From Typha latifolia (lineage: Eukaryota; Streptophyta; Magnoliopsida; Poales; Typhaceae): a stretch of 64,000 nt of DNA. The stretch covers positions 2,503,001 through 2,567,000 of the forward strand of contig CM034112.1 in assembly GCA_019914945.1 (NCBI GenBank). Direction: 5' to 3'. Positions 12,034 to 29,407 of this stretch are shown piece by piece. A model generated the notes under the pieces. It saw nothing but the letters and a program-made list of their open reading frames with translations. It made no database searches and was not told the origin of the DNA. A program made the translations under genes and the position numbers. Every line of letters starts with the position of its first letter. The first letter of the stretch is position 1.

Positions 12034-13574
12034 GTAATAGACAACATTTCTTTTAACAAAAGAAATAAGGCCCAACAACTCCAAAAGATGCAAAACATAA
12101 TGCACAATAATAAACAAGAGCAATAGGGTGATGATCCTTAAACAAGTCTCTACAAATTAGGTAAAACATACATTACAACAAATGAAATATAGCATTAAAC
12201 TTAACAAGCATAGAAGATCAACAAATCATCCAAGCCCGATAGAAGGAATACAAGTATAAAGGGCTTGATATTTGGCAACTCAGTCACCACCTTGCGCTCA
12301 ACAAACCATAGTAAAGAAAACAACAAGAAAGAAAAATAAATCACTTTTGAATATTGAAGAATGAAGATGAGGAAGAGAAGTATACGGTGGGAGAACCGCC
12401 AAACACATAACAACAACAACAACAATAAATAAGAAAAAGCTAACCATCTTCACCTAAAACCAACCCTGACCGTTGGCTAAAGCAAATAAAAAAGAGGCAA
12501 AAGGGCTTGGTTGGCCTCCTAACTTTCTTCACCACATCGGTCGAAGTTAATATGGACAAAGGGAAGGTAAAGGTGGAGAACCTCAAAAGGGGAAGAGATC
12601 CGCATGGAGGAAAAAGAGTGGTGCTCGAGTACCTATCCCTCCTCGGACTTTGACGACCACACATAATCTAACCAAGGAGAAAAGGAGGAAAGGCAGGGAA
12701 AAAGAACAAGAGAATAAAGAGGAAGAGCCGTATGAGGAGGAGGCCTAGCCAAAGCAGTTGTAGGAAGAGAGAGAGAAGATGTTGGCAGTGTAGTGAGAAG
12801 CTTCTCACAAAACCCTAATGAGAAGTACATATATAAGTGCAATTCTCTTGGTTAAGATGTTCAACTACTATAGCTATTTGATTCAGATTATTCTTAGTAG
12901 TAACCTATTAGCTAGCTAAACTCAAAAAATTAGGCACACTAATATCATACGATCCCTTAATTAATAGATATTGATATATGTGGCCCTAGTGATACCACCC
13001 CTAAATCGGGTCAATTCTGAGCACCAGCACATCGATCCTACATGATCTAATGGCTCTGATTATGTTGGAAAAAAAATATAAAGTTGTAGGATTTGAGTTA
13101 GCGTAATCAGAGTCATCGGATGTTCTTGATCGACGTATTAGTACACATTGGATGGCGTCCACTAATCCATGTGGGATTGACTTGCACTAAATCTTAATCC
13201 TTATATAAAGCACTTCTTATAACTTAGATTAAAATTTAATTATGTCCCTATCCAATGATCATCTTTCTCTTAAAAAGAGAAAATAAGAGGAGATAGTTTA
13301 ATTATCACCTGAAATATCTATATCAAGAACAAAAATAGAGAAACGTTTAAATATCTCTGTAAAGTAATATTATGCTCATAAATATTCATAAATGGGAACA
13401 TCAACACAAAAATTGTCGCTGGTTTATTCTTCATACAAAGCTTCCATGTCCATATTGTTAACCAAACTCAAACTCACACTCAGACTCCCAAGTTTCTTAC
13501 TAAGAATTTAAAGTAGTTTCTCCGTAACTTTATTTTATGGAAGCACTAATTGACTAGTATATTCTTGTGCTAAA
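12034..13574. other. Intergenic, no gene seen
   Basis: AT-rich spacer 3' of the E2 gene. Short frames near 12440-12842 are not family-like. Repeated words around 13020-13200 suggest an old repeat, but no ends could be defined. Confidence 0.4.
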
Positions 13575-14538
<964 letters not shown>

Positions 14539-16007
14539 TCGCACGATCTTCGACACTTTGTTTCTTGAATGGAAGATATATCACTGCTTGACTTGCTTGA
14601 CATCAAAGCGAAGAAATGCCCACACTTATATAAGGGTGAAGGTAATAAACTTTTCTTTGAATTAGAAATTGAGAAGGCTAGGGAATTAGATGCTTAAATG
14701 TACTGACATAATAAAGTAGGAGATCAGAATCATCTACTAGTCTCTATAAAGGCTAAAGCAATTTGGACAGAAAGGAGTAGTAGTCTTTGAAGAGAACTAG
14801 TTCTCTTATCACCTTTCTGGATTGTCCTACAATTTCATGCATAATTTTAAGATGCTTGCCCTTATGGATATAGATTTTGATATTTATTTAGCGATGCTCC
14901 ATACGTTCCCACAGAATTGAAGGTACCTAGATGAAACAGTGGTCAGCGTTACATAAAGGGCAAGAATCTATAAATGAGGGCATCTCTATGTTGCCACCGT
15001 GCAATGTATGTAACAAAAAAAAAAAAAGGCAAAGATATTCGTTCTTAGCTTGAAGAGAATCTTCTATATTTGATAGTATGGCCTATAATATTTCATGTCA
15101 TGGTAGTCACAACTTTGAATGTTTCATAAGTTCCACCTGGTGCCAGCTTCATGATCTACTTTACTCATCTGAGGAATTATTCAACCTATTGACTAAGATA
15201 AGAAGTACAATAAGTTCAAAACTTCAAATAGCTTTAATCCTTGACCAAGTACTGTGGGTGGGTATAAAACAGCAAGCACAAAGATGAGAGGTTTACAAGT
15301 AGTGGAAGTTGCTGTCAGACTAGTGCCAATCCAATTAAGTGTCAACCTCAAGCAAGAAGTTTCTTCTGTTTGATTGTCTTAGAGGAAAAAAAAATGAAGC
15401 GGAAGATCATATACATCAAAACTTTGAGGAAATTTCATCCATTGGACACCATGGTAAATTGCTAATACTGGAAGAAATGAACATTTGTTAATAAGAGCCA
15501 AAGATGAATGTAACACAACAAACCAGAAGGGAAAAGAAAAACTTTATCAGAAAGATATCAGTGCCCTGGAGATAATAAGCAATAGGAGTCAAATTCGAGT
15601 TATACGGTGAACATGTGGTTACAAAGATATGCATGCATTTAAGCAATTGGAAGTTTTTAAGCGTGACTTCAGCAAACATCTTGACAAAGTAAACCAAGAT
15701 CTGAAGAACTTAAATTAAGTTACAAAGTACCAATATAATGTGTCCACACAAAGAAAACAGATACAGGATGTCCCTCACATCAACGGGAATGTCATCTGAA
15801 CAAGGTGTCCGTTATCTTACGACAAGTCAGTTACAAGATCACCTTACAACAAAGGTAGAAGAATGAAACAACAAAGCACCCTAATGTCTCGATAACTTGC
15901 TACTGCTGTCAGTGGATTATACACCAAGCCCAAGATCTTTACCGAAGTGAGAGACAGCAAAGAACGATGATAGCTAATAGGTCATAGTTTCTCTTTCTAT
16001 TCATTGA
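14539..16007. other. Intergenic: UBC promoter/5' UTR and ROP 3' flank
   Basis: The part nearest 14539 must hold the E2 leader and promoter, and the part nearest 16007 the 3' UTR of the ROP gene. No coding potential or repeat with clear ends was seen. Confidence 0.4.
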
Positions 16008-20000
<3,993 letters not shown>

Positions 20001-22569
20001 CCGCATAAAGCAATTAGTACAGCTAAGTGTAACAAAAGCGTACCACAAAACTACCCAACTAGGAGCATGATTAATATTAGTTAGGCCACGATTGGGGGTA
20101 TTCTTGGTACAAAATAAAGTTAACCTCCATAATTAATTATAATTTTTTAGATGGAACGAAATGAAATAAATAATTGTCATTACTCATTACGGAATAATCT
20201 TCAAGCACACTTCAACGACACGTAATGCCGTTTTTATTCTCTGTAACCCAACCAAGAATTCTTTTCAATTGTTTTATACTCGTACTTATTAGTAGTTTTA
20301 TTTCCTTCTTTATTTCTTTAAAATTTTCATTTAATTACAGATATATATATATATATCAGTTACAGATTTATTTAGGCTCGAGTTCGATTTTAATTTAAAC
20401 TTAAATTCTTTTATTAGTTATATAATGTATATAGATATAGTGAGTTAAGTTGATTTGAAATAAATTACATAATTACTTCAGCTGAGGGATGGAAATATTT
20501 ACAAACAATCAACTTGGAGTGAGAGACTCGGACAAACCCTTGTTTGATTTGTAGTATAAGTTTGTAACTATATGCTCGGTGAATTTAATAAGAGGGTAGT
20601 GGTGGCAGCATGTTGGTTATTGGTTGTATGCACGCAACTTGGAACTGCAGAGGCATTTAAATGAATGACATTTCACATTGCAAAGTTGCAGTGGAAGCTA
20701 AGTTTTGTTCTGGAAAATATATTAATTTTGGATGCACTTCGGCTAAAGGATGGTTAGGGTTGGACCCACAAAATTGGCAATTTGACCCAATTTTGAGTCA
20801 TTTTATTTTATCCCAATATTAATAGATAAATATAGTTCTATTCTCTCTGCCGAAATTTTCTAGGGTTACTACCGAGGGTCTTTGCCACCACTATTGGTGA
20901 GCTCCTTTCTCTCCCTCCCTTATGGGGGAAGAGTATTCCCCTCTTCAAAGCAAGGTTTTGTCATCTTTCCTCTCAGTTTTTTTTTTTTTTTTTACCTTCT
21001 CCTCTCTGTCCTCATTTCTCTTTCCTTCTCTCTAATATCTCTTTCTGCCTTTCTCCTTTGTCGCCCCCTCCTTGCTTCTCGTACTCTCCCTCTTGTCATC
21101 GACTTCATTTTCCCCCCCACTTTCTAATTATTGTCGTCCCCTCCATTTCGATGTCCCATTAGGCTAATTTTTTTTTCATTTGTCATGCCCTCCTCCCCCA
21201 TGCAACCACAAATTATCTCTAATCACTCGTCATCCATTTAGTGTTTTATCATTTAGACCTTGTATAGCCTTGAAGTTTGATACTTGTTTTTCTTATAGTG
21301 TTGGTAGAAGAGCTCTTTAAAATATCTCTCGTATTCATATGTATATCAAACTTATAAAATATAATTAGAATTAATTAAGTTATCTGCGTCTTTTTATTAA
21401 AAAAATTCTTAATAGATAGGATTCAAAGTCCAATTGGCTAAGGTTGTTAAACAATACTTAATGAGCTAGAAGTAAGAATAATTCTTCATTGTATAAAAGG
21501 CCTAATAAACAACAGTAACCAACATTTAAATCTCCACTCTTTTAACTTTTGTGCCTCTATCTTTTGGTTTTACCTTTGTAAATTGTTCGTCGAGACCTCT
21601 GGCATTATGACACATTATAACTTCACGAGTTCACTAGGGTAGAACAGAGTCCGCTAAAATCAACATTAGACTATAAGAAATTAAGTTTTATAATGCTTAG
21701 ACAAAAGGTGTTAGATTTAATATATAGCACGCGCAAGTATTTATAATAGTAGACAAAGATGTTAGCTCTCTCGCATATAAATTGGACAACTAGATTAATC
21801 ATTCATCAAGAAACAAGCTATAATAAATTCAAATCATAGTACACAGGTACTCGCACAAAAAATTCACCAGATATCAATAACCTCAATATCTATGATCATA
21901 GTTGCAATGTAAATTGCCCAAACCTATATATAAAAAAATAAAAAAAATAAAAAAAAAAAGCAATGCTCAGGTGAAACAGAATGCCAACTTTTACGGCCAA
22001 AAGTGAAACAAATGACAATCATTTCAGCTAAAAGCTAAAATAGACAGTGACAAGAGTAAATGTGATACTAACAGTAGTGTTCTAATGACGACGGAAAGGG
22101 TTCGAAATTCATAAGCCATAGTCTTTATCTACTGGAATATGGTGGCTTCCATATGTACAACTACAAGCATAAAACAAAGGAAAAAGGTACAAGAACACTT
22201 CATGTTTTTAATTTTTAAAATAATTTTTTTATTAGCTCCACCGAAGAGTAAGAGCTTTATTAAAGAAACAAAGAAGTACTATAGCTGGAGGACGACAGAA
22301 GATAATTATGCCATTTTATCCAATGACATTTTAGTGACAAGAAGAACCCAACAACTAATGGCAAAAGTATGAAAGATAGGAAGTTTCTTTCCATGGCCAA
22401 TCCCTATTTACAATATCGTATTGAAGGATTTAGGATGCATGCCCGAATCCGAATTGAACCCGAACAGATTAGGTCAGGATCGGGTTTATCATCTCCTGAT
22501 CCAGGCGGATTCAAAACTCGGTAGTCCAAGTCTAACTTGTGTCTCAATCCGAGGCTCATTCACTTTCCT
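20001..22569. other. Intergenic AT-rich spacer
   Basis: No gene. It holds a pyrimidine-rich tract (about 20880-21120) whose 81-aa open frame is low complexity, and an A-rich patch near 21930-21960. Confidence 0.4.
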
Positions 22570-23143
22570 CTCTTACCTAAATGTGTAATTGAGCCGAGCT
22601 CTAATTAAGTTTAAATTAAAATTAATTTTGAGCATTAAGCTTGAATTGAAATATTTCACTTCGAGCACATTTTGAGCTCGAGCCTAAATGAGTTGATCAA
22701 TAAGCAATTTCAAGTCTTAACTAATTCATATCAAATTTCGAGCATGATTAATTTTAAATTAAATTAAGCTTTAATTGGGCTTAAATCAAACTTAAAATAG
22801 GCCTAATTACAAAATATAAATGAATAGAAATATCTATATATTTAGAAAATATATGACATGATCAAAATTTAGAACTAAACTCTACAAGATTAGAGTAAAT
22901 AATAATCTACTTAAGTAAATCTTAGATTTTAATAGAATTATAATATAGTATAAAAAATATTACTCATATTAAATATATAATTTATAGTTATTTTGAGCTT
23001 TATCGAGCCTTGATAGGCTTATATAATCGAGCCAACTCATGATTAGTATTAGCTTAAAATTATTTTTGAGTCTATTTTGAAGATCAAATTTAGCTCAACT
23101 CATTTTCGAGCCGAGCTTGATCCAATCTTATTGACAACCCTAC
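22570..23143. mobile_element. GAGC-rich hAT-like MITE, degraded
   Basis: The left side reads TGTAATTGAGCCGAGCTC and the right side, read backwards, TAGGGTTGTCAATAAG followed by AAGCTCGGCTCGAAAATGAG. The word composition matches the element at 11266-12026. It may lie inside a second degraded repeat (about 22430-23270) whose right end reads backwards as AGGGCTGCTCATGGGTC. Confidence 0.45.
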
Positions 23144-23480
23144 TCTCACTGTCTACCTCGTTGTCGCTCTGATTCAAAAATTAGGTTTGAGTTTCCCATT
23201 TCAAGGCCAAAAATCGGCTTGAATCTCTTAGCCCAACATGACCCATGAGCAGCCCTAATTATGGGCACTATTTAGCATAATTAACCTTCAAAGAAGAACC
23301 AAACTTGAATCGAAGAAAAGGCAAGCTAATCCATCATATCCATGCAGTTTTACTTTTAAGAACATCGTGTAATCAAACCCCTTCCCCAATGAACAGAAGG
23401 ATAAACAAAGTAGTAAAAAAATTTAAAAAATTTTTGGCAGTTGAGATTAATACCCTGACTCCAATTTGGCCCACATAAGT

Positions 23481-23496
23481 CGTCATTGCCGACGTA
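23481..23496. promoter_or_regulatory. 16-bp ACGT near-palindrome, unit A distal copy
   Basis: CGTCATTGCCGACGTA. Half sites CGTC and GACG face each other across six bases; the right half contains ACGT. Confidence 0.4.
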
Positions 23497-24010
23497 TAGA
23501 GACCTCAAAAATATTAGCTGATTGCAATTATTCATATATCAGGAATCACATGCATTGAGCTCTTTGAGAGATAGTAAATTGATATGCATTATTAGTCTAT
23601 TATCTAACAGTTTAAAATTTATTAACTTGTTATCTAACATAATATCTAGCTAGTGGGTCATACATCTTATTATTTATTAAAGAATGCACCTGAAGAGATG
23701 TCGAGTTTTTGGATTAATTAATTATCTAATAATAAACTTTTGGTGCAGTATATTGATCAAATATTATACAAGTGACAAACCATCGTACCAGCGTGGTATG
23801 GGGATGACTCGTATCTAATAAAATAATATAGCTAGCCACCCATTCACCAAACCATAGACGTAAGGAATATCCTCTACGTTTTCACGTTCACACTTTGCAT
23901 GGCCAACATAGAAATAATATATTACTCATCTACTTAATTTCTAATAAGAGGATTTGGTTCTTCTCCTTTCAAATTTAAGACAAGCATACTTGGACTTGCT
24001 TACTATATAA

Positions 24011-24026
24011 CGTCATTGCAGACGTA
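24011..24026. promoter_or_regulatory. 16-bp ACGT near-palindrome, unit A proximal copy
   Basis: CGTCATTGCAGACGTA, preceded by A so that ACGTC faces GACGT. About 730 bp before the copy A start codon. Confidence 0.45.
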
Positions 24027-24568
24027 GGAAATCTCTTTTGTTTCAATCGTTTCTTGTTAGCTACCATGACAGGAATTTCTTCTGTTTATTTTTATCTTTT
24101 AGGATAATTATACTTAGAACCGCTTCCATTAATTTCTTTACTTTAGGTCATTTGGTGACCATTTTACTCTTATGATAAAAATAAAGAAAATAATAATAAA
24201 AAAAGTCGAGGATAAAATGCTCCCTTTGATATATTTTGTTTATGTTGTCAGAGTATCACAAACACAAAACTAGGGATTTATAAAGAATTGGATTCTTTGT
24301 CGCCGATTAGGATGTCTGTGGATACATGGCAATATAGTTGGTAAATAAATTAATAAAGATTATAGTGCAATATATAGGAATGTAACGAGTAATAATTACT
24401 AAAGCCACATATAGAGTTGTGACTCTCTCACTTAGCAAAATCATGTATATTTCATTAGAAGATATCCCCATGAAACAAATATCGTCAAAAATAAGAGGAA
24501 AAACTAAGTATAGGCAATAGGATGAGAGTCACCGCCCACAGTTTTATTCAACTTGCTTAATATGTTAA

Positions 24569-24575
24569 CATGCAT
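24569..24575 (+). promoter_or_regulatory. RY element (CATGCAT) upstream of copy A
   Basis: CATGCAT, the seed-specific site recognised by B3 factors such as ABI3/FUS3, lies about 90 bp before the TATA box. The matching places in units B, C and D do not contain it. Confidence 0.4.
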
Positions 24576-24664
24576 TTATTAATTATGAAGTAGATGACAC
24601 TTATTAGATATTAATCAACTTAGTAGTACTACTAGTACTACAAACTCACTTAACCCCAGAAACC

Positions 24665-24672
24665 TATATAAA
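24665..24672 (+). promoter_or_regulatory. TATA box of peroxiredoxin copy A
   Basis: TATATAAA, 93 bp before the start codon. The surrounding core promoter is conserved in all four units. Confidence 0.75.
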
Positions 24673-24757
24673 CCACTCAAAACACTACACCATTCCCATA
24701 CCAATTCAAGATCATCTGGTCGTTTGTTCAAGGAGATCACAGCCGTCCAAACTAACC

Positions 24758-25656
24758 ATGCCTGGCCTAACGATCGGCGACGTCATCCCGGACCTCCTCG
24801 TGGACACCACCCATGGCCCGATCCAGCTCCACGAGTTCGTCGGCGATGCGTGGGCAGTGATGTTCTCACACCCCGGTAAGTTGCTCCGCCTGCCTTGCCT
24901 CTTAATTACCTGACGACTTTGATCATCATACGTACTATTAGTCTATCTTAGTCGACTACGTGTTTGCTCACACGTGTGGTGGCACGTGCAGCCGACTTCA
25001 CTCCGGTGTGCACGACGGAGTTGGGGAAGATGGCGGCGTACTCGGGGAGTTCGAGAGAGCGAGGGGTGAAGCTGCTGGGATTCTCGTGCGACGACGTGGC
25101 GTCTCACGTGGAATGGATCAAGGACATCGAGGCCTATACGGTAACAAATAGTTTGCAGGGAAATAATTTGCAGAAAGAACCTCTACATTGTGGATTATTT
25201 TCTTTTTTTCTTCAAAGTTCTTAGTCATTAACAACATTGATGACATTTTTACCTTTACCTCAGCCTGGGTGTAATGTGAAGTACCCAATAGTAGCAGACC
25301 CCACCAGAGAAGTGATCAAGCAGCTCAACATGGTGGATCCGGATCAAAAGGACGACTCCGGTGTGGAGCTCCCATCTCGAGCCCTCCACGTGGTTGGCCC
25401 AGACAAGAGGATCAAGTTAAGCATCCTGTACCCAGCCACCACCGGGAGGAACATGGACGAGGTCCTCAGGGTCGTCGACTCCCTCCAAAAGACCGCCAAG
25501 TACAAGGTGGCCACCCCAGTCAACTGGAAGCTCGGGGACAAGGTGGTCATTTCACCCAGCGTGCCCAATCACGAGGCCGATAAGATGTTCCCCCAGGGGT
25601 ACGAGACCGTGGAGCTCCCCTCCAAGAAAGAGTACCTTCGCTTCACCCAGATGTGA
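24758..25656 (+). CDS. PER1: 1-Cys peroxiredoxin (PER1/rehydrin), copy A, with compensated frameshift
   Basis: Exons 24758-24875, 24992-25140 and 25264-25656 give 219 aa, the family length. The protein reduces peroxides with a single peroxidatic cysteine, Cys46, in PVCTTEL. The family in plants is seed- and dormancy-associated and often nuclear. The arm domain (MVDPDQKD to the C-terminal [12 protein letters not shown]) marks the Prx6/1-Cys class. Relative to copies C and D, one G is missing after TACTCGGGG and one base is added 11-12 bp later, so residues 59-62 read SSRE instead of EFEK and the frame is then restored. This helix follows the active site, so activity may be altered; a sequencing error is possible but two errors would have to compensate. 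Exon and intron sequence is otherwise almost identical to copy C. The poly(A) signal AATAAA is at 25819. Confidence 0.93.
24957..24991. promoter_or_regulatory. G-box cluster at the 3' end of intron 1, copy A
   Basis: Within 35 bp upstream of the exon 2 splice site are TACGTGTT, CACACGTGTG (CACGTG at 24971-24976) and GGCACGTGCA (CACGTG at 24983-24988). CACGTG is bound by bZIP (ABI5/ABF, GBF) and bHLH factors. The two CACGTG sites are kept in copy C (34665-34670, 34677-34682) and copy D (39750-39755, 39762-39767). Copy B keeps the first (30064-30069) and has CACATG at the second. Confidence 0.45.
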
Positions 25657-25818
25657 TCGATGCATGCGCATGGGTGGTCTATGGCATGAGTCATCTACTC
25701 GATCATGCATGCATCATGATGGATATATCCACTTTTGTTTAAGTATGTAATGTAACGTATCCGTTTATGGCCTTATTATGCTGCTTGATCTTCTCACATT
25801 TAAGAATGTCAGATGATC

Positions 25819-25824
25819 AATAAA
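25819..25824 (+). terminator. Poly(A) signal of copy A
   Basis: AATAAA 163 bp after the stop codon, in a context (GATCAATAAATGGAATTC) shared with copies C and D. Confidence 0.65.
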
Positions 25825-25929
25825 TGGAATTCTATGTGGTTTTCTCCTTATTCTTTTCTTTCGGTGAGCTTTCCTTCAGCTTGATCGTTTTGCTCTAAGG
25901 ATGGATGTTGTTTATAATCAGTCCAGCAG

Positions 25930-26470
25930 GGTTCGGCACTAAACTCTCTGTTCAGGTTTCCACTCTTTTCTCAGCCCCATTTCGTGACAGCTTTCTGGCC
26001 GCCGGTGACATCCTCCTCCCTCTCTCCTTCCTTAGCCACGTTGGCTAGATGGAGGGGAGGGGATATTCTCTCCTCTCCCGTGAGCAGTCACCTACTTCCT
26101 CTATTTTTCTCTCCTTCTTCCCCTTCCTTTCATCACGTATATTCTCTCCTTCTACTATTTTCCCCTCTCCACTCTGTTCTCTTTCTGCCTCCGCTGTCGT
26201 CGTCGTCGGCGGCGTCATGTCCTATCTTGTCGTCGCCTTTCCCTTCCCGTGTCGCTGTAACCGAGGAATGCTGTGGAGTTGGTTGGCATCAGCTCAGGGG
26301 TTTGGATGAGTATTTTTTTTTCCAATAATTTAATAAAGACGTTAAAATACCCTTAGATAAGAAAAATTTATGAAAATTGAAATGAGGATAGTTGCATCAT
26401 TTTACCTCTAAATTATTCAAATTTTAAAAGTCAGTTAACTCTAAAAGGTATCCATAAAATATAAGAGTTT

Positions 26471-26517
<47 letters not shown>

Positions 26518-27439
26518 TACTGATTGTATCATAAACGATTCAAACCAATGGAATAGTATGATGGATACATCAAATAATTCGGGAAAGCAAGACGCGAAAT
26601 TTATATATATATATATATAAGAAGTTATAACAAAAGGGGGTTTTGAGACCATTTGCCCTGTATGTGCGAATAGAATTAGGATGAATCTCTTCTACTAGAC
26701 CATAAACCTAAAAGAACTTCTAGTAGACTATAAACCTAAAAGAACTGAAAGGGGCCATTCAGGAAGTAATATGAAATTTTTGAAAGATATGTATGCAAAA
26801 AGAAAACTATTTTAGTATCGGACTAAATTTGTTGTATCAATGTATTAAAGAAGAAAAATAAGGTTAACAAAAATAATCCAAACGAATGCATGCCTGATTA
26901 ACAGAATAAGAAGGTGCATAACTGCCCATAAACATAACTCATTCCATGAATCCATTACTTATTTAAATGGTAAGTTTGATATCACAAACCTAACAAAGAA
27001 GACCTAGGAACTTGTCTTTATAACTAATAAACATTAGAATTAATGATGTTCAAACTATTTTGATAATATGCAAAGTTGTTAAATAATATAAATCACACCA
27101 TAATGCACCTTAATATTGGAAATATGTAGTTTCTATATTTTATATATTTCCTTATGAAAGAATTTCCTCTTTAAAAGCAACAAGTTTTATGTATGATTAT
27201 TTTTTATCAGGAGCCCCCAAACTATAGGCTAGACAAGATAGTTATATATATATAAGTTAGATAATTGAGTTAACTCTTATAATAAATATATAACAGTGAG
27301 CCCACAACAGGCATGTACAGTATACCGATTGAAAATACACTAAATATCAACTCTAATATATTTATAGAAAAAATTAAATTCTTGACCTTTTTCTATATGA
27401 ACCCATAAAACTCAATCATTAAGTTTGCTGACTTATCCA
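25930..27439. other. Spacer between units A and B
   Basis: A CT-rich stretch (25980-26320) with homology to 31550-31800, then AT microsatellites (26488-26514 and 26603-26619) and AT-rich DNA. The segment 26930-27070 matches 32578-32760, which marks an old duplicated spacer. No gene. Confidence 0.5.
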
Positions 27440-27850
27440 TTTTTGCTTTCAAAACAGTCTTCCCATCGAGATTAACCCCTTCGCCACTGTTAAACAAAGA
27501 AAGAATTAAAAAAAAATTAAAGAAAAATGAAGAAATTTAAGGACTATGTGGCTTGAATCTTTACATAATTTAGGTTTGTTTGCTTCGAGTTTAGGGGCTC
27601 TCTCTTAACTGGTTTAAGATTCCTAAATTGGTTCAATAATTAAATATTTTTTTATTTTTTTATATCTATTTAAATTTATTTAAAAAAAAATTATAAAATA
27701 AAATTAACTAATTAAGTTCAAAACTTAGCCACAAACCACGAGCAATACCCGACTACGGAGAGAAGCCCAGGTTATGGATATGGGTTACAAGAGATCTCCA
27801 AGTTGAGGTTATTTTCCAGACTCCAGTTTAATTAGTGAGCCCACATATGT

Positions 27851-27866
27851 CGTCATTGCGAACGTA
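27851..27866. promoter_or_regulatory. 16-bp ACGT near-palindrome, unit B distal copy
   Basis: CGTCATTGCGAACGTA; the right half site is one base off. Confidence 0.35.
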
Positions 27867-28139
27867 AAGAAACCGCAAAATAATGCTTAGTTTCAATTAT
27901 AGACGAGGAATCACAAAGGTGTCCGTGTCTGCAGTACATACATTGGGACATAAATAATTGATGATTCCAACTAAAGACAAGATAGACACTATATATGTCT
28001 GAATGCACGAGTTGTTTTTTTTCACCGAAACTAGCACTCTTTTATTTTTTATTTATCTAAATAAATTATTCTTTAAACTCCACGATGAATGTTTTTATTT
28101 ATCTAAATATATTATTCTTTAAACTCGACAATGAATCAA

Positions 28140-29230
28140 TTTGGACCACCGATAATAAAGGCAGGCTAACCGCGAAAGCTATCTATAATCACCTTCGTAC
28201 TAAGGGGTATCCTCGGACAGTAAGAAATTGTGGAAGCTCAGTATAAATCCTAAAGCTAACTTGATCATATGAAAGGTAATCTGGGATAGAATTTTTGCTC
28301 GTGTTCTGCCTCATAGTTTACACATTGGGTCAAAAATTTCTTGCATAATGTGTAGCTTATAGGACGAGACTTTGGAACATCTTTTCTATGAGTGCCTTAT
28401 GCTTTTGAGGTTTAGGGTAATTGCCTAGTATCTAAATATATCCTTTAATTTGAATATCCACTAGTTGGGCTATGATTGGTCCCATATCAATAGTAACACT
28501 GAGAAGTTTAAAACTGCCATTACTATTGCTATACAGATGATCTAAAAAATGTAAAAGGCTAAAAATAAAATGTCTTTTAAAAACCATTAACTAGCACAGA
28601 TACCACTACTTGACTAAGCATGCAAATAGCGATGGAACTATGAACACTATCCCCCCGCCCAACACCAACAAGGAGAAGGCCTTGGATGTTAGCTGGACTC
28701 CCCCGCCTAAAGATGTAATCAAACATAATTTTGACGAGTCCTGTGACCCATCTGATGGCTCGACTGGGGTTGGAGTCATTAGAAGAACTAGCTCAAGCAC
28801 AATCATTCTTGCTGATGCCAAAATCGTCTTTACCTCGTCCCTCTACAAGTAAAAGCCTTGGCATTTTATTTTGTCGCTCCATGCTTATGACCACCTCGAG
28901 CAGAATCATTCTTGCTTATGACCCATCTGATGGTTGACTCTCGTCATTTGCACAAGGTAATCATTAAGGGAGACTCATCTACTGTCATAGCCACTATAGC
29001 CAGTATAAGCGGTGCAGATTAGTCGGCTTTGAGTATTCGAAGTATTATTTTTGAATACTCCCAGTTACTTACTGACTACCCTTAGCAATATTAGTTTCTC
29101 GCACACTTATTCGAGAATATAATAAGCAAATAGACTGTGTTGCCTATTTTTAGTAGATCATCTTTTGTTTGATGCCTCGGTGGCTATAACACCTCGCAAA
29201 CGGTCTTAATCCGTGATTGTGCTTAACAGC
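28140..29230 (+). pseudogene. LINE (non-LTR retrotransposon) 3' fragment, decayed
   Basis: Conceptual reading near 28145-28210 gives TDNKGRLTAKAIYNHLR, the start of the zf-RVT (reverse-transcriptase zinc-binding) domain of plant LINEs, followed by stops. The open frame at 28610-28852 contains VSWTPPPKDVIKHNFDESC and TGVGVIRRTSSSTIILADA, which resemble the RNase H domain (RVT_3) of such elements, with the catalytic pattern already altered. Stops and frameshifts show it is dead. It lies between the unit B upstream block and its core promoter and explains part of the longer A-B spacing. Confidence 0.7.
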
Positions 29231-29391
29231 TCTTAATTTTCAAAAATTATATATATACACGACCTAGGGAATATCCTCTTAAGTTTTGCCGTTCACATTC
29301 TAGAATTAATAATACAGTGCTCATCTGCTCTCTAAGAACAATTGGTTCTTCTCCCGTTGAATTAAAGACAAGCAAGCTGTCTTGGGCATAA

Positions 29392-29407
29392 CATCACTGC
29401 AGACGTA
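29392..29407. promoter_or_regulatory. 16-bp ACGT near-palindrome, unit B proximal copy
   Basis: CATCACTGCAGACGTA; the left half site has one change while the centre CTGCAG is intact. Confidence 0.35.

Noticed and set aside
20882..21127. 81-aa frame in a CT-rich tract
   Set aside because: Simple sequence translated as Ser/Leu/Phe runs; no gene structure.
24758..25656. Copy A as a pseudogene because of its indels
   Set aside because: The two indels compensate, all splice sites, Cys46 and the stop are intact, so the reading frame remains full length.
28610..28852. 80-aa frame as an independent gene
   Set aside because: It resembles the RNase H part of a LINE, is surrounded by stops and frameshifted zf-RVT remnants, and is better called a dead element.
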